The translations under genes were made by a program, and so were the position numbers. The notes beneath the pieces were generated by a model. The model ran no database searches. It was given only the letters and a program-made list of their open reading frames with translations, and was not told where the DNA came from. From Geobacillus zalihae NBRC 101842 (GTDB lineage: Bacteria > Bacillota > Bacilli > Bacillales > Anoxybacillaceae), in contig NZ_BCPV01000004.1 in assembly GCF_001544135.1 (NCBI RefSeq), positions 1-62,988 on the forward strand: DNA of 62,988 nt, read 5' to 3'. Shown in pieces: positions 27,755 through 38,419 of the stretch (the stretch's first letter is position 1; each line of letters begins with the position of its first letter).

Positions 27755-27926
27755 GTTTGTTCCTCCTTAGCATGTATTGTCATCGTTAGTATGGGACGGA
27801 GGAGGGGAATTATGTGTGAAGAGGGGATGGACCGTGCTGTTCAATAGATCTGGAAATTTGGGGAACATGTTTTTCTCTTCTGTTTTTTCGTTTCTTGCCA
27901 TAGAAGTCTTGGGGGATTAGACAATC

Positions 27927-27955
27927 TTTACTTTTTGATTAAGCAAAGATAAAAT
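27927..27955 (+). promoter_or_regulatory. Promoter of the AbrB/PIN operon
   Basis: TTTACT (27927-27932) and TAAAAT (27950-27955) are 17 bp apart, about 30 bp before the antitoxin start. No clear palindrome for autoregulation was found. Confidence 0.5.
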
Positions 27956-27984
27956 GATTAGCAAAGAGGGAAGGAGGATTTGTG

Positions 27985-28278
27985 ATGAAGCCATCCTCAC
28001 ATGAAACGTATACGTATTACTCCACACTTTCTTCGAAACATCAAGTGACGATTCCAATGAAGATCAGAGAAGTGCTTGGGGCAGAACCGGGAGACCAAGT
28101 CGCGTTTGTTTATGGGGAAAATCAAGAGGTGACGTTAAAGGTGAAAAAGAAAGATGCGTTGCTATCTTTGTTCGGCACCATGCCGCCTAGGGGGGACAGT
28201 CGTCCGATGACATGGGAGGATATTCGCAAACAGGCGAAAGAGGAACGGATGTCCAAGAGGGAAAAAGACGTGGAGTAG
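27985..28278 (+). CDS. AbrB/SpoVT-type antitoxin
   Basis: 97 aa from ATG 27985 (a GTG lies one codon earlier), behind GGGAAGGAGGATTT. The swapped-hairpin DNA-binding fold of AbrB/MazE/VapB antitoxins is visible as STLSSKHQVTIPMKIREVLG and the GDQVAFVYGEN turn. The C-terminal part (about 55-97) is charged and probably wraps the toxin. It precedes the PIN gene by 24 bases, making a VapBC-like pair. Such antitoxins bind their own promoter and neutralise the nuclease. Confidence 0.83.
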   Translation: MKPSSHETYTYYSTLSSKHQVTIPMKIREVLGAEPGDQVAFVYGENQEVTLKVKKKDALLSLFGTMPPRGDSRPMTWEDIRKQAKEERMSKREKDVE

Positions 28279-28302
28279 ATGATAGGGAGAAGAGGATAAA
28301 AC

Positions 28303-28722
28303 GTGTATATTTTAGACACGAACATCATCATTCGTTTTTTAGCCAATGACGATGAGAAACAATCTTTGGTTGCCTATCGGGTATTTGAAAAGGCGGTCAA
28401 CGGTGAATTTGCGTTTCTATTGCATCCTCTTGTCGTGGCGGAATGCTGCTGGGTGCTCGAGTCGAAACGGTACGGGTATACGAAAGGAGAAATCGCAAGT
28501 AAGCTGAAGCAAATCATGGAGGCTTCTTGTATTAAGACGATAGACAAAGAAGTTGTTGGAAAGGCATTGGACGATTACGCCCGTTGCAGTGTCGATTTTG
28601 CTGACGCGTATCTTTCGGCGCTGGCGCAGCACACTGCATCCATCCAAGGGATCATCACCTGGAACGAAAAAGATTTTCGTCGGCTTGGCGTGGAATGCTA
28701 TATGCCTGAATCCATCATTTGA
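28303..28722 (+). CDS. PIN-domain ribonuclease toxin (VapC-like)
   Basis: 139 aa, starting at GTG 28303 (MYILDTNIIIRFLAND) with GGGAGAAGAGG upstream. The PIN acidic residues are present: Asp5 in LDTN, Glu in VVAECCWVLE, Asp in VDFADAYLSALA and a final acidic pair in WNEKDFRRLG. PIN toxins cut RNA, often tRNA or rRNA, with Mg2+. It is co-transcribed with the AbrB-type antitoxin. The site looks complete, so the toxin is probably active. The 28723-28833 gap shows nothing further. Confidence 0.85.
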   Translation: MYILDTNIIIRFLANDDEKQSLVAYRVFEKAVNGEFAFLLHPLVVAECCWVLESKRYGYTKGEIASKLKQIMEASCIKTIDKEVVGKALDDYARCSVDFADAYLSALAQHTASIQGIITWNEKDFRRLGVECYMPESII

Positions 28723-28833
28723 ATCAATGATGGTTGACACTTGAACAAACATCGCGATTTTCCTAGATCGCCAATTCCTCGTCTTTTTTTGCTAAAAAAC
28801 GGGAAACATCTCCGCGGCCAAGGGTTGGTGCGT

Positions 28834-28872
28834 AAAAAGCAAACGAGCTGGCTCACATAGTCCAGCTCGTTT
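28834..28872 (-). terminator. Terminator of the metH operon
   Basis: On the minus strand AAACGAGCTGG and CCAGCTCGTTT pair over eleven bases and are followed by GCTTTTT. Confidence 0.85.
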
Positions 28873-28884
28873 CTCGTTCCCCGC

Positions 28885-31800
28885 TTATAACACATTGAAA
28901 TACCGCGCTTCCGGATGGGCGAAGACGATCGCGGAAACCGATGCTTCGGGTTCCATCATATAGCCGTCGGTGAGACGGATGCCGATGTCTTCTGGATGAA
29001 GCAGACGGAACAGTTTCTCCTGGTCTTCCAAGTTCGGACAGGCCGGGTAGCCGAACGAGTAGCGCTGGCCTTGGTATTTGGCGGCGAAGCGCTCTTCCAT
29101 CGTGAAATCCGGGTCGTCCGGGAAGCCCCAGCGGTCGCGCATAATTTGATGGACTCGTTCGGCGAACCCTTCGGCAATCTCGAGCGCCAACGCTTGGATG
29201 GCATGGCTTTTCAAAAATTCGCCTTCTTCCTTCCAGCGCTGGGCGAGTTCGCGGACGCCATGCCCGGCGGTGACGGCGAACAAACCGACGTAATCCATTT
29301 CGCCGCTTTCTTTCGATTTCAAATAATCGGCGAGGCAAAGATGCGGCGCCCGCGGCTGGCGCGGAAAGTCGAACATCTCGAGCACTGTTTTGCCGTCAGT
29401 CGGATCGTAAATGTAAACCCGGTTGCCGTCGCTTTGCGCCGGGAAGAAGCGGTAGACGCCGGCAGGCTGAATCCAGCGGCGCTCTTTCGCTTCGTGGACG
29501 AGTTCGTCGATGACCGCTTTTAACGCCAACGCTTTTTCGTCTTTCTCTTCAAGCAACCGTTTCACTTTTCCTTTCAAGCCGAGGTGGTGGCCGAGCACCA
29601 TTTGCCAGTTGACGTACGGCAAAATGTGGTCAAGCGGCACATTTCGCAGCACGTGGCGCTCGAGATCGGCTGGGATGTAGACGGGAACGTCGGTCGAGAC
29701 GTTCGATTTGACCGCTGTGACCACCGTCGTTTGCCGCGTTGGCTCGCTTTCGGCCGTTTCTTTTTTCTTGTAGTCAATCTCGCCCTGCTGGATTTGGTTG
29801 GCAAGGGCGAGCCCGTCCATGGCGTCTTTTGCGTACAAGACGATGCCGTCGTATTCGGGCGCGATTTTGTTTTCGGTAAATTTGCGCGTCAAGGCGGCGC
29901 CGCCGACTAAAATCGGGGTCGAGATGCCCGCTTGGCGCAAGTCTTGGGCGGTGACGACCATCTGTTGAGCCGATTTCACAAGCAAGCCCGACAACCCGAT
30001 GATGTCCGGCTGATGTTCGCGCACCGCTTCAATGAGTTGCTGCGGAGCGACTTTAATGCCGAGGTCGATCACCTCGTAGCCGTTGTTGCTTAAAATGATG
30101 TCGACCAAGTTTTTGCCGATGTCATGCACATCGCCTTTGACGGTGGCGAGAATGACTTTTCCTTTTGTGCTTCCTTCTTTCTTTTCCATATACGGCTCTA
30201 AAAAGGCGACCGCTGCTTTCATCACTTCCGCGCTTTGCAATACTTCAGCGACGATAAGCTGGTTGTTGTTGAACAGCCGCCCGACTTCATCCATGCCGGC
30301 CATGAGCGGACCGTTGATGATGGACAGCGGATCGGAGTAGGTCTCAAGCGCCTTTTCCAAATCGGGAATGAGCCCGTCTTTCGACCCTTCAATAACGTAG
30401 CGGGCGAGCCGCTCTTCCAAGCTCAAGTTCGTCTGCGCCGGTTTGGCGGCGGTGATTTTGCTTCGGTAAAATTCGATAAAGGCGTTTAATGTTTCGTCGT
30501 TTGTGTCAAAAAGAAGCGCCTCAGCCATTCGCACTTCCTCTTCCGGAATCGAGGCGAACCGCTCCAATTTCTCGGTGTTGACGATGGCGTAATCGAGCCC
30601 GGCTTGCGTGCAATGGTACAAAAAGACGGAGTTGAGCACCTCGCGCCCGGCCGGCGGCAAGCCGAACGAGACGTTGCTGATGCCAAGCATCGTCAAGCAA
30701 TGAGGCAGCCGCTCTTTAATGAGGCGGATGCCCTCAATGGTTTCTTTCGCCGCGCCGATGTATTGCTCATCGCCGGTGCCGACCGGGAAGACGAGCGGGT
30801 CGAAAATGATGTCGCGCTCGGGGACGCCGTAGCGGTTCACCAGCAAGTCATACGAACGCAAGGCGATTTCCAGCTTCCGTTCGGCGGTGACGGCCATTCC
30901 CTGTTCATCGATCGTGCCGACGACGACGGCGGCGCCGTATTGATGAAGCAGCGGCACGACTTTTGCAAACCGCTCCTCGCCGTCTTCCAAGTTGATCGAG
31001 TTAATGATCGCTTTTCCTTGCGAATAGGTGAGGGCGCGTTCAATGACGCGCTCGTCGGTCGAATCGATGACAAGCGGCACTTTCACTTTTTTCACGACTT
31101 CGCGGACGAACTGCTCCATGTCATGGAGTTCGTCGCGGTCTGGGTCGGCGAGGCAAATGTCGATGACATGGGCGCCGTTTTTCACTTGGGCGCGGGCGAT
31201 TTCCGCCGCTTCTTCGTATTTCCCTTCGGCGATGAGGCGCTTGAATTTGCGCGAGCCGATCACGTTTGTCCGCTCGCCGACAAAGAGCGGACGCATCGTT
31301 TCATCATAGATGAGCGCCTCGATGCCGGAAACGGCGTGGACATCAAACGAAGACGGAATCGCCCGCGGCGGGAGATCACGCACCGCTTCGGCAATGGCGC
31401 GGATATGATCCGGCGTCGTGCCGCAACACCCGCCGACGATGTTGATCCATCCCTTTTCGGCAAAGCGGCGGATTTTCTCTGCCAACATCTCCGGCGTTTC
31501 ATGATAGCGGCCTTCCTCATCCGGCAGACCGGCGTTCGGGTAGCAGCTGACCGCCGTGTCAGCGAGCGAGGCGAGCGTGCGCAAATGGTCGGTCATAAAC
31601 TCCGGACCGGTTGCGCAGTTTAAGCCGACGGCGATCGGCTTCATATGGCGCACCGAGATGAAAAACGCATCGATCGCCTGCCCGGCGAGCGTCGTGCCCA
31701 TCGGCTCGATCGTGCCGGAAATCATGAGCGGCACGCGGCGGCCGACCGCCTCAAACGCCTTGGAAATGCCGAGAAATCCGGCTTTTACGTTCAACGTATC

Positions 31801-32295
31801 TTGGCACGTCTCCAGCAACAGAAGATCGACGCCGCCCAACAGCAGCCCGCGCGCTTGTTCTTCATAGGCGGCGACGAGTTCCTCAAAGGTCGCGCCGCCT
31901 GTCACCGACAACGTCTTCGTCGTCGGCCCCATCGACCCGGCGACAAAGCGCGGCCAGTCCGGGGTGGAGAACGACTCAGCCGTTTGTTTGGCGAGTTTGG
32001 CCGCTTCGATGTTCAGCTCAAGCGCCAAATGACCGAGGCCATATTCGTCAAGCACGATGCGTGTCGCTCCGAACGTGTTCGTTTCAATGATATCAGCACC
32101 GGCTTCTAGGTACGCTTCATGAATGCGGCGGATGACATGCGGGGCGGTGAGGGTCAAATATTCGTTGCACCCTTCATACGCCTCGCCGCCAAAATCGGCG
32201 GTTGATAGGTTGGCGCTTTGGATCATCGTCCCCATCGCGCCGTCAATGACGAGAATTTTTCGCTGCAGCTGCTGTTCTAAGGTGACGTTAGCCAT
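28885..32295 (-). CDS. metH: Methionine synthase, cobalamin-dependent
   Basis: 1,136 aa from the ATG at 32295 ([13 protein letters not shown]), seven bases after AAAGGAAGG; a TTG two codons upstream is less likely. Domains in order: homocysteine S-methyltransferase (about 1-310, zinc ligands in [10 protein letters not shown]), pterin-binding (about 330-600, [13 protein letters not shown]), B12 cap and binding (about 630-880, GDVHDIGKN with the axial His) and a C-terminal AdoMet activation domain (about 900-1130, [13 protein letters not shown]). It methylates homocysteine from methyl-tetrahydrofolate. It overlaps yitJ by eight bases, so both are under the S-box. Confidence 0.96.
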   Translation of the reverse strand: MANVTLEQQLQRKILVIDGAMGTMIQSANLSTADFGGEAYEGCNEYLTLTAPHVIRRIHEAYLEAGADIIETNTFGATRIVLDEYGLGHLALELNIEAAKLAKQTAESFSTPDWPRFVAGSMGPTTKTLSVTGGATFEELVAAYEEQARGLLLGGVDLLLLETCQDTLNVKAGFLGISKAFEAVGRRVPLMISGTIEPMGTTLAGQAIDAFFISVRHMKPIAVGLNCATGPEFMTDHLRTLASLADTAVSCYPNAGLPDEEGRYHETPEMLAEKIRRFAEKGWINIVGGCCGTTPDHIRAIAEAVRDLPPRAIPSSFDVHAVSGIEALIYDETMRPLFVGERTNVIGSRKFKRLIAEGKYEEAAEIARAQVKNGAHVIDICLADPDRDELHDMEQFVREVVKKVKVPLVIDSTDERVIERALTYSQGKAIINSINLEDGEERFAKVVPLLHQYGAAVVVGTIDEQGMAVTAERKLEIALRSYDLLVNRYGVPERDIIFDPLVFPVGTGDEQYIGAAKETIEGIRLIKERLPHCLTMLGISNVSFGLPPAGREVLNSVFLYHCTQAGLDYAIVNTEKLERFASIPEEEVRMAEALLFDTNDETLNAFIEFYRSKITAAKPAQTNLSLEERLARYVIEGSKDGLIPDLEKALETYSDPLSIINGPLMAGMDEVGRLFNNNQLIVAEVLQSAEVMKAAVAFLEPYMEKKEGSTKGKVILATVKGDVHDIGKNLVDIILSNNGYEVIDLGIKVAPQQLIEAVREHQPDIIGLSGLLVKSAQQMVVTAQDLRQAGISTPILVGGAALTRKFTENKIAPEYDGIVLYAKDAMDGLALANQIQQGEIDYKKKETAESEPTRQTTVVTAVKSNVSTDVPVYIPADLERHVLRNVPLDHILPYVNWQMVLGHHLGLKGKVKRLLEEKDEKALALKAVIDELVHEAKERRWIQPAGVYRFFPAQSDGNRVYIYDPTDGKTVLEMFDFPRQPRAPHLCLADYLKSKESGEMDYVGLFAVTAGHGVRELAQRWKEEGEFLKSHAIQALALEIAEGFAERVHQIMRDRWGFPDDPDFTMEERFAAKYQGQRYSFGYPACPNLEDQEKLFRLLHPEDIGIRLTDGYMMEPEASVSAIVFAHPEARYFNVL

Positions 32296-34135
32296 GAACA
32301 ACCTTCCTTTCTTTGGCGGCCGCTTCTTTTTCGTGAATGTAGCGGACGAGCTCGACCGTCATGTCGTAGCGCAAGAACGGCGTGATCAAATAAATGCCGT
32401 TAAACAAATCAAACGCCGCGTCAATGAGCGATTTGGCGATGGCAATTCCTTCGCGCGCCGCTTCTACTGGGTCGCTGCCGCAGGCGGCCATGCGGGCGCG
32501 AATCTCGTCCGACAGGGTGATCCCCGGCACTTCATGGTGCAAAAACTCGGCGTTGCGCGCGCTTACTAGCGGCATAATGCCGATGTAGATCGGCGTGGCG
32601 AGATGTTTCGTTGTTTCGTATATTTGCACGATTTTTTCTTCCGAGTAAACCGGCTGGGTCAAGAAATAGTGGGCGCCGCATTGAATTTTTTTCTCCATTC
32701 GCTCGACCGCTTTATCCAAATGGCGGACGTTCGGATTGAAGGCCGCACCGATCGAGAAGTTCGTTTTTTGCCCGAGCGGTTTGCCCGAGTACGATAATCC
32801 CTCGTTGAATTGGCTGATTAGGCGGATGAGATCGAATGACGACACATCATACACGGACGTCGCTCCCGGGAAATCGCCGATTTTCGACGGGTCGCCGGTA
32901 ATGGCGAGCACATCGGTGATGCCGAGCGTATGCAACCCCATCAAATGCGACTGCAGGCCGATCAAGTTGCGGTCGCGGCACGTAATATGCACGAGCGGGC
33001 GGACGCCGAGCCGCTCTTTCACGATCGTGGCGACGGCGGCGTTGCTGATGCGCGGCGTGGCAAGTGAGTTGTCAGCTAACGTCAGCGCGTCGATGCCAGC
33101 GTCATGGAGCGCTTTCGCCCCAGCGAGAAACTTGTCAATGCCGAGTTGCTTCGGCGGATCGAGTTCGACAATGACCGAGCGGCGCGTGCGGGCGAGCTCG
33201 GGAAGCGGAGTCGGCGCGGGCCGATCCGCTTGCACCGATACAGATGCCGTGCGCCGCTTCACCGTTTTTTCCGTCACCGGCGTCCGGTCGGCGAGCGCCT
33301 TTGCCATTGCCTCAATATGTTTCGGCGTCGTGCCGCAGCACCCGCCGATCAAGCGCACCCCTTGATCGCGGAACGCTTTGGCCGCCTCTTCAAAATATTC
33401 CGCGTTCGTCTCATAGACAAGCCGGCCATCGCGGTAATCCGGGAGGCTGGCGTTCGGATACGCCGACAAAAACGCCTGCTTCGGCAGCGGCACTTCCTCG
33501 AGCGACCGAAGCATATGATATGGACCGAGACGACAGTTCAGTCCGACGACATCGGCCCCGAGCGCCTCTAGGCGGGCAAGGGCGTCCGCGAGCGGCGTGC
33601 CGTCTTGCAAAACGCCGACTTCATGGAGCGACACATGGGCGATGATCGGCAAATCCGTTTCTTTGCGGGCGATGGCAAGCACCGTCTCCAACTCTTCCAA
33701 ATCGTAATACGTCTCGAACAGCACGCCATCAACCCCTTCAGCCAGCAGCACAAACAGCTGCTCGCGAAACGTCCGTTTCACTTCTTCGAGCGTGACGACG
33801 CTTTTGTTTAACGTGCGTAGCCCCCCGATCGTCCCGAGCACGTACGCCCGCCCGTTCGCCGCTTGCCTGGCGAGCCGCACCGCCGCGCGGTTGATGGCCG
33901 GCACCTCATCTTCAAGGCCGTAGCGGGCGAGTTTCACATAGTTGGCGCCGTATGTATTCGTCTGAATGACGTCGGCGCCCGCGGCGATATACGCTTCATG
34001 AATATGGACGATTTCATCTGGATTGGATAGATTCAATTCTTCAAAACAACGGTCAATGCCGTGCGAATATAAAAGCGTTCCCATCGCCCCGTCGGCGATG
34101 AGAATGCGCTCTTTCAACTCATCCAGCAATCCCAC
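32288..34135 (-). CDS. yitJ: Homocysteine S-methyltransferase / methylenetetrahydrofolate reductase fusion
   Basis: 615 aa, a fusion known as YitJ in Bacillus. Residues 1 to about 290 form the homocysteine-binding domain ([24 protein letters not shown] with zinc Cys). Residues about 320-610 form a MetF-type flavin reductase barrel (THGD-like [27 protein letters not shown]). The reductase part supplies 5-methyl-THF to the downstream MetH. The role of the methyltransferase half is less clear. It is first gene of the operon and lies 30 bases downstream of the SAM riboswitch terminator. Confidence 0.95.
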   Translation of the reverse strand: MGLLDELKERILIADGAMGTLLYSHGIDRCFEELNLSNPDEIVHIHEAYIAAGADVIQTNTYGANYVKLARYGLEDEVPAINRAAVRLARQAANGRAYVLGTIGGLRTLNKSVVTLEEVKRTFREQLFVLLAEGVDGVLFETYYDLEELETVLAIARKETDLPIIAHVSLHEVGVLQDGTPLADALARLEALGADVVGLNCRLGPYHMLRSLEEVPLPKQAFLSAYPNASLPDYRDGRLVYETNAEYFEEAAKAFRDQGVRLIGGCCGTTPKHIEAMAKALADRTPVTEKTVKRRTASVSVQADRPAPTPLPELARTRRSVIVELDPPKQLGIDKFLAGAKALHDAGIDALTLADNSLATPRISNAAVATIVKERLGVRPLVHITCRDRNLIGLQSHLMGLHTLGITDVLAITGDPSKIGDFPGATSVYDVSSFDLIRLISQFNEGLSYSGKPLGQKTNFSIGAAFNPNVRHLDKAVERMEKKIQCGAHYFLTQPVYSEEKIVQIYETTKHLATPIYIGIMPLVSARNAEFLHHEVPGITLSDEIRARMAACGSDPVEAAREGIAIAKSLIDAAFDLFNGIYLITPFLRYDMTVELVRYIHEKEAAAKERKVVHG

Positions 34136-34167
34136 GTTCGATTCCCCCGTTTCTCCGTAGTAAAAGA

Positions 34168-34312
34168 AAAAAGCCTTCTATAAGAAGAAGACTTTTCATT
34201 CGCTTCTTCTTATCTTCCAGGCTTCCGCCTGTCTGGATTTAGCACCTTGGCCGCGGGCCAGGTTGCTGAGGGTTCACCGGGCCAGTCCCTCCCCCTCTCT
34301 TGATAAGAATGT
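34168..34312 (-). promoter_or_regulatory. SAM-I (S-box) riboswitch with terminator
   Basis: Minus strand, upstream of yitJ-metH. The S-box core is plain: CTTATCAAGAGAGG, GAGGGACTGGCCC, then GAACCCTCAGCAACC and AAGGTGCTAAATCC. P1 is TTCTTATC with GATAAGAA. After the aptamer ATAAGAAGAAG can pair with CTTCTTCTTAT (antiterminator), which competes with P1 and with a terminator GTCTTCT/AGAAGGC followed by TTTTTT. High SAM would keep P1 closed and stop transcription. That is the established mechanism for this class. Confidence 0.95.
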
Positions 34313-34616
34313 CCGTATGCAATTGTGCGGTGACGTTTTGATGATTACTATATAATTTAATGTATTTTTCGAAATTATTCAATACGGTGAAGCAAGGAAA
34401 TTTCAAAAAGAATTTCTTGGATCAACGCTTACCTTGTACCAAGCTCTTAAAAGCATCTCTGTTTCATTTCAATAGCATGAAATATGTCGAAATATGTAAA
34501 AAAGACAAAATTGTCGAACGATTTCTCTTTTTTTTTAGAGTCAAGGTGTATGATTAAAATGGATGATATTAACAAGGAATTTACTAGAAACCGCATCGCA
34601 GACAGGAGTGAAGTGG

Positions 34617-34787
34617 GTGAAACAATGGTCGTGGCCGTATTTTATTCTGATTAGCCTGCCGCTTGTTGTGTTGATTGGAGTTGCTTTTCGCCTAAAAGCG
34701 GCCAGCATGCCCATCAAAATAGGATTTATTGTATTGGTGCTGCTTTACGGCGGGGTTTATTCTCGTTTAGTGCGAAGGATGAGATAG
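34617..34787 (+). CDS. Small two-helix membrane protein, unknown
   Basis: About 56 aa from GTG 34617 (KQWSWPYFILISLPLVVLIG), nine bases after GGAG; a longer form from ATG 34563 is possible but its first 18 residues are unconvincing. It has two hydrophobic helices joined by RLKAASMPIK, with a basic end RLVRRMR. No family was recognised. It points toward the ABC ATPase gene at 34979, and a 140-bp repeat element lies between them. The 34313-34616 region holds promoter-like AT-rich sequence only. A 65-codon frame there at 34360 is not convincing. Confidence 0.55.
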   Translation: MKQWSWPYFILISLPLVVLIGVAFRLKAASMPIKIGFIVLVLLYGGVYSRLVRRMR

Positions 34788-34814
34788 ACACAGAATGTTT
34801 TTGAAAAAAGTTTT

Positions 34815-34954
34815 GGCTCTTCACCACAACATGTACTTGACAAGCAATACAGCTTCCTGCACAAAGATTTGAAAAAATCACTGATTTGTTGATTTTCCCT
34901 TACAAGCGTAAATAGAGTTCAGAAAAAATCAAGTACAACTTTTGGTGAAGAGCC
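34815..34954. mobile_element. 140-bp element with ISL3-like inverted ends (MITE)
   Basis: The ends GGCTCTTCACCA and TGGTGAAGAGCC are perfect inverted repeats, and the similarity continues inward to about 26 positions with four mismatches (for example TGTACTTGA against TCAAGTACA). No coding capacity lies between. The ends resemble those of ISL3-family insertion sequences, so this is probably a non-autonomous derivative moved by such a transposase. No clear 8-bp target duplication is seen. It sits 24 bp upstream of the ABC ATPase start. Confidence 0.8.
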
Positions 34955-34978
34955 AAGCAGGAAAAGGGGAAGAAATAG

Positions 34979-35629
34979 ATGGAACCGTTATTTTCATTGC
35001 AAAACTTGACGTATCGCTATGATGGGGGAGCCACGATTTTTCAGCAATTCTCATTTTCCATTTTTTCAGGGGAGACCGTGCTTCTCACCGGCCCCAATGG
35101 AGTGGGGAAAACGACTCTTTTGCATATTATTTCGGGATTGCTCGATAAAGGAGAGCTGCATTATCAAGCCTTTTATAAAGGCAATCCGATTCAGCTTCCC
35201 GACATGCGCGCTCATTTGTCTTATGTGACATCCGAGACTGTCATGTTTTCAAAATTGACGGGTTATGAAAATATCGAATGTTTCCGGCTTTTATGGAAGC
35301 TGGATCAACAGTACGTCCGCAAAGCGAACGAATTATGCAGTCTGCTTGGAATGGAGGAGATGCTCCCGCTCCCGGTGGATCAGTATTCATTAGGAACAAA
35401 ACAAAAACTGCATATTGCGATTGCTTTAGCCCGCCCGGTCGAATTGTATTTGATGGATGAACCGTTCAATTCCCTTGATAGGCTAAGTCGCGATCGGTTG
35501 GCGGAGTGGATTCAAGGCGACCGTCAACATGCTTATCTCATTGCTTCTCACGTTCATCAAGAGCGCTTCCCTGGCTCCCGCATAATCTCGCTTACACGTC
35601 CAAACAATGAAGACAAAATAGAAAAATGA
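34979..35629 (+). CDS. ABC transporter ATP-binding protein, orphan
   Basis: 216 aa, with GGAAAAGGGGAAGAAAT before the ATG. Walker A GPNGVGKTT, Q-loop near YVTSETVMF, a divergent signature YSLGTKQKL instead of LSGGQ, Walker B LYLMDEPFNSLD and a switch His in IASHVHQE are present. It resembles ATPases of ABC-2 exporters. No permease gene is adjacent; only the small membrane protein upstream, across the repeat element, could be a partner. Expression may now depend on sequence in that element. Confidence 0.85.
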   Translation: MEPLFSLQNLTYRYDGGATIFQQFSFSIFSGETVLLTGPNGVGKTTLLHIISGLLDKGELHYQAFYKGNPIQLPDMRAHLSYVTSETVMFSKLTGYENIECFRLLWKLDQQYVRKANELCSLLGMEEMLPLPVDQYSLGTKQKLHIAIALARPVELYLMDEPFNSLDRLSRDRLAEWIQGDRQHAYLIASHVHQERFPGSRIISLTRPNNEDKIEK

Positions 35630-35685
35630 CGGCGGGATCTTCAGGAAAAATTCAGTTTTCATACGTGTGATCAAGGATTTTTCCG

Positions 35686-35714
35686 TTGCACTTTCCACTC
35701 TCCTATGTTCTAAT
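35686..35714 (+). promoter_or_regulatory. Promoter of potABCD
   Basis: TTGCAC (35686-35691) and TCTAAT (35709-35714) are 17 bp apart, about 35 bp before the potA start. Confidence 0.5.
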
Positions 35715-35751
35715 TAGGAATAGTGAACATCAAGAAGACGGGGGGCTGGAA

Positions 35752-36813
35752 GTGAACGGGGAAGAGATCATCCGCTTCGAGCGAGTGACGAAGGAATACG
35801 ACGGAACGGTCGTATTGGATGACGTCAGTTTTGCGATGGAGCGCGGGAAGTTTTATACGCTGCTTGGCCCGTCAGGGTGCGGGAAGACGACGATTTTGCG
35901 GCTGATTGCCGGGTTTATCGAACCGACGGAAGGAACGATTTATTTCCACGGGAAGCCGATTCAAAACGTCCCGCCGAACAAACGGCAAGTCAACACTGTC
36001 TTTCAAGACTATGCGTTGTTTCCTCACCTCGATGTGTTTGAAAACGTGGCATTTGGCTTGCGCGTGAAAAAGATGAAAGAAGCGGACATCCGCCAAAAAG
36101 TGAGCGAAGCGCTCCGGTTTGTCAACTTGGAAGGCTATGAGCGCCGCCGCATTCAAGAGATGTCCGGCGGCCAACGCCAGCGCGTCGCCATTGCCCGGGC
36201 GATTGTCAATGAACCTGAGGTGTTGCTCTTGGATGAACCGCTGTCAGCCTTGGATTTGAAATTACGCACGGAAATGCAGTATGAATTGCGTGAGCTCCAA
36301 CGTCGATTGGGCATTACGTTTATTTTTGTCACGCATGACCAAGAAGAAGCACTGGCGATGTCCGATTACATTTTTGTTCTGAATAAAGGGAAAATTCAGC
36401 AGTTCGGGACGCCGAAAGACATTTACGACGAGCCCATCAATCGATTCGTCGCCGATTTCATCGGGGAATCGAACATTTTGTCGGGGCGCATGATCGACGA
36501 TTTCCTCGTCGAATTCGCGGGCAAGCGGTTTGTTTGCGTTGACCGCGGCTTTGCCCCGAACGAACCGGTTGATGTCGTTATCCGCCCGGAAGATTTGGAA
36601 CTCGCAGCGCCGGAAGACGGGCAGATCGTCATCCGCGTCGATTCGCTCTTATTCCGCGGCGTCCATTACGAAATTTGCGGCTATGATGAAAACGGCAACG
36701 AATGGCTTGTCCATTCGACGAAAAAGGCGGAAGTCGGGGAAACGGTCGGCCTCCGTTTTGAACCGGAAGCGATTCACGTCATGCGAGTCGAAAGGGAGGA
36801 TGAGGGCGCATGA
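35752..36813 (+). CDS. potA: Spermidine/putrescine ABC transporter ATPase PotA
   Basis: 353 aa from GTG 35752 ([17 protein letters not shown]), with GACGGGGGGC upstream; a longer frame begins at 35686 inside the promoter. Walker [10 protein letters not shown], signature MSGGQRQR, Walker [13 protein letters not shown]-loop VTHDQEEAL. The C-terminal TOBE-like domain (about 270-350) includes VVIRPEDLE. It powers polyamine import with PotB, PotC and PotD. It overlaps potB by four bases. Confidence 0.94.
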   Translation: MNGEEIIRFERVTKEYDGTVVLDDVSFAMERGKFYTLLGPSGCGKTTILRLIAGFIEPTEGTIYFHGKPIQNVPPNKRQVNTVFQDYALFPHLDVFENVAFGLRVKKMKEADIRQKVSEALRFVNLEGYERRRIQEMSGGQRQRVAIARAIVNEPEVLLLDEPLSALDLKLRTEMQYELRELQRRLGITFIFVTHDQEEALAMSDYIFVLNKGKIQQFGTPKDIYDEPINRFVADFIGESNILSGRMIDDFLVEFAGKRFVCVDRGFAPNEPVDVVIRPEDLELAAPEDGQIVIRVDSLLFRGVHYEICGYDENGNEWLVHSTKKAEVGETVGLRFEPEAIHVMRVEREDEGA

Positions 36814-37619
36814 CGGAACGGGCGTGGCGAAACTGGTATTTAATCCCTTATGGCATTTGGCTTGTGCTGTTTGTCGTGGCCCCGATTGTCTTTTTGGTGT
36901 ATGAATCGTTTTTGGATCTTGACGGCCATTGGACGGTGGCGAATTATGAAAACGTGTTGACGCCCATTTATTTGAAAATGATGGCGTATTCGTTTTGGTA
37001 TGCGTTTTTAATCACGCTTGTGTCGCTGCTCATCGGCTATCCGACCGCCTATTGGCTGACGAAGACGCGCCACAAGCAGTTATGGCTGTTGTTGCTTATT
37101 TTGCCGATGTGGGTGAATTTGCTGCTGAAGGTGTATGCGTTTTTAGGGCTGCTCGGCACGTACGGGCTGGCCAACGCCCTGTTGCAGACGCTTGGCATTG
37201 GAGCGCGGCAGCTGTTGTTTACCGATTTCAGTTTTGTGTTTGTGTCGGTGTACATTTTTATTCCGTTTATGGTGCTACCGATTTTCAACGCGCTGGAGGA
37301 GCTGCCGCCATCGCTTGTCGATGCCGCCCGCGATTTGGGCGCTTCGGCTTGGACGACGTTCCGCCGCGTCGTCTTTCCGCTCACGCTTGGCGGAGTGAAG
37401 GCCGGCTGCCAAGCGGTGTTCATCCCGTCGTTGTCGTTGTTTATGATTACACGCCTTGTCGCTGGCAACCGCGTCATTACGCTCGGCACCGCCATTGAAC
37501 AGCATTTTCTTGTCACCCAAAACTGGGGAATGGGGGCGACGATCGCTGTTGTGTTAATGATCGCGATGGCGGTCATCGTCGGCCTGACAGGAAGTGGAAG
37601 AAAAGAGGGAAGCCGATGA
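36810..37619 (+). CDS. potB: Spermidine/putrescine ABC transporter permease PotB
   Basis: 269 aa with six transmembrane helices. The ATG overlaps the potA stop (ATGA). The EAA-type cytoplasmic loop reads [22 protein letters not shown]. It starts [20 protein letters not shown]. It forms the inner-membrane channel with PotC. Its stop overlaps potC by four bases, so all four genes are one transcript. Confidence 0.93.
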   Translation: MTERAWRNWYLIPYGIWLVLFVVAPIVFLVYESFLDLDGHWTVANYENVLTPIYLKMMAYSFWYAFLITLVSLLIGYPTAYWLTKTRHKQLWLLLLILPMWVNLLLKVYAFLGLLGTYGLANALLQTLGIGARQLLFTDFSFVFVSVYIFIPFMVLPIFNALEELPPSLVDAARDLGASAWTTFRRVVFPLTLGGVKAGCQAVFIPSLSLFMITRLVAGNRVITLGTAIEQHFLVTQNWGMGATIAVVLMIAMAVIVGLTGSGRKEGSR

Positions 37620-38419
37620 AACGGACGCATTGGTGGGGACGTGTGTACCTGTTAGCCGTGTTTGCCGTGATGTATACGCCGATTGTGTATTTGATGTATT
37701 ATTCGTTCAACAGCGGCGGGACGATGCACGATTTTCAATCGTTCACGTTCAAATGGTACCGCGACGTGCTGTCCGACGACCGCTTGCTCATCATCGTTTT
37801 GAATACAATCGTCATCGCGCTGCTGTCGGCGGCGGTCGCGACCATACTTGGGGTCATCGGGGCGCTCGCCATTTACTATGTCAAGCGGCAGCGAACGAAA
37901 AACGCTCTTCTCGCTCTCAACAACGTGCTGATCGTCAGCCCAGACGTCATCATCGGCGCTTCGTTTTTGCTGCTGTTTACGATAGCCGGCATCAAGCTCG
38001 GCTTTACATCCGTGCTGTTGTCCCATATCGCATTCAGTGTGCCGATTGTCGTGTTGATGGTGCTGCCGAAACTCGAGGAAATGAGCCCGACGCTGATTGA
38101 TGCGGCTAGAGATTTAGGAGCAGGGCCTTGGCAAGTGCTGTCCGGTGTGGTGCTGCCGTTTTTGGCCCCGAGCATATGGGCGGGCTTTTTCATGGCGCTC
38201 ACGTATTCGCTTGATGACTTTGCCGTGACGTTTTTTGTCACGGGAAATGGATTCTCGACGCTGTCGGTGGAAATTTATTCGCGGGCGCGCCAAGGCATTT
38301 CGCTGTCCATTAACGCCCTGTCGACGCTGTTATTTTTATTTACGATGCTGCTTGTCATCGGTTATTATGTGCTCAGCCAAAAAGGCGGCCGAATGTACGG
38401 GATAGGGGGGCGAAAGTAG
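37616..38419 (+). CDS. potC: Spermidine/putrescine ABC transporter permease PotC
   Basis: 267 aa, six helices, with ATGA overlap to potB. EAA loop [22 protein letters not shown]. The phrase SLDDFAVTFFVTG is typical of PotC. It ends immediately before the potD GTG. Role: second half of the polyamine channel. Confidence 0.93.
   Translation: MKRTHWWGRVYLLAVFAVMYTPIVYLMYYSFNSGGTMHDFQSFTFKWYRDVLSDDRLLIIVLNTIVIALLSAAVATILGVIGALAIYYVKRQRTKNALLALNNVLIVSPDVIIGASFLLLFTIAGIKLGFTSVLLSHIAFSVPIVVLMVLPKLEEMSPTLIDAARDLGAGPWQVLSGVVLPFLAPSIWAGFFMALTYSLDDFAVTFFVTGNGFSTLSVEIYSRARQGISLSINALSTLLFLFTMLLVIGYYVLSQKGGRMYGIGGRK

Noticed and set aside
30604-31623. 339-aa open frame opposite metH
   Set aside because: Lies wholly inside a certain gene on the other strand; composition (Arg, Asp, Val) typical of antisense frames.
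34360-34557. 65-aa frame after the S-box region
   Set aside because: AT-rich, no ribosome site, low-complexity Lys/Phe; not protein-like.
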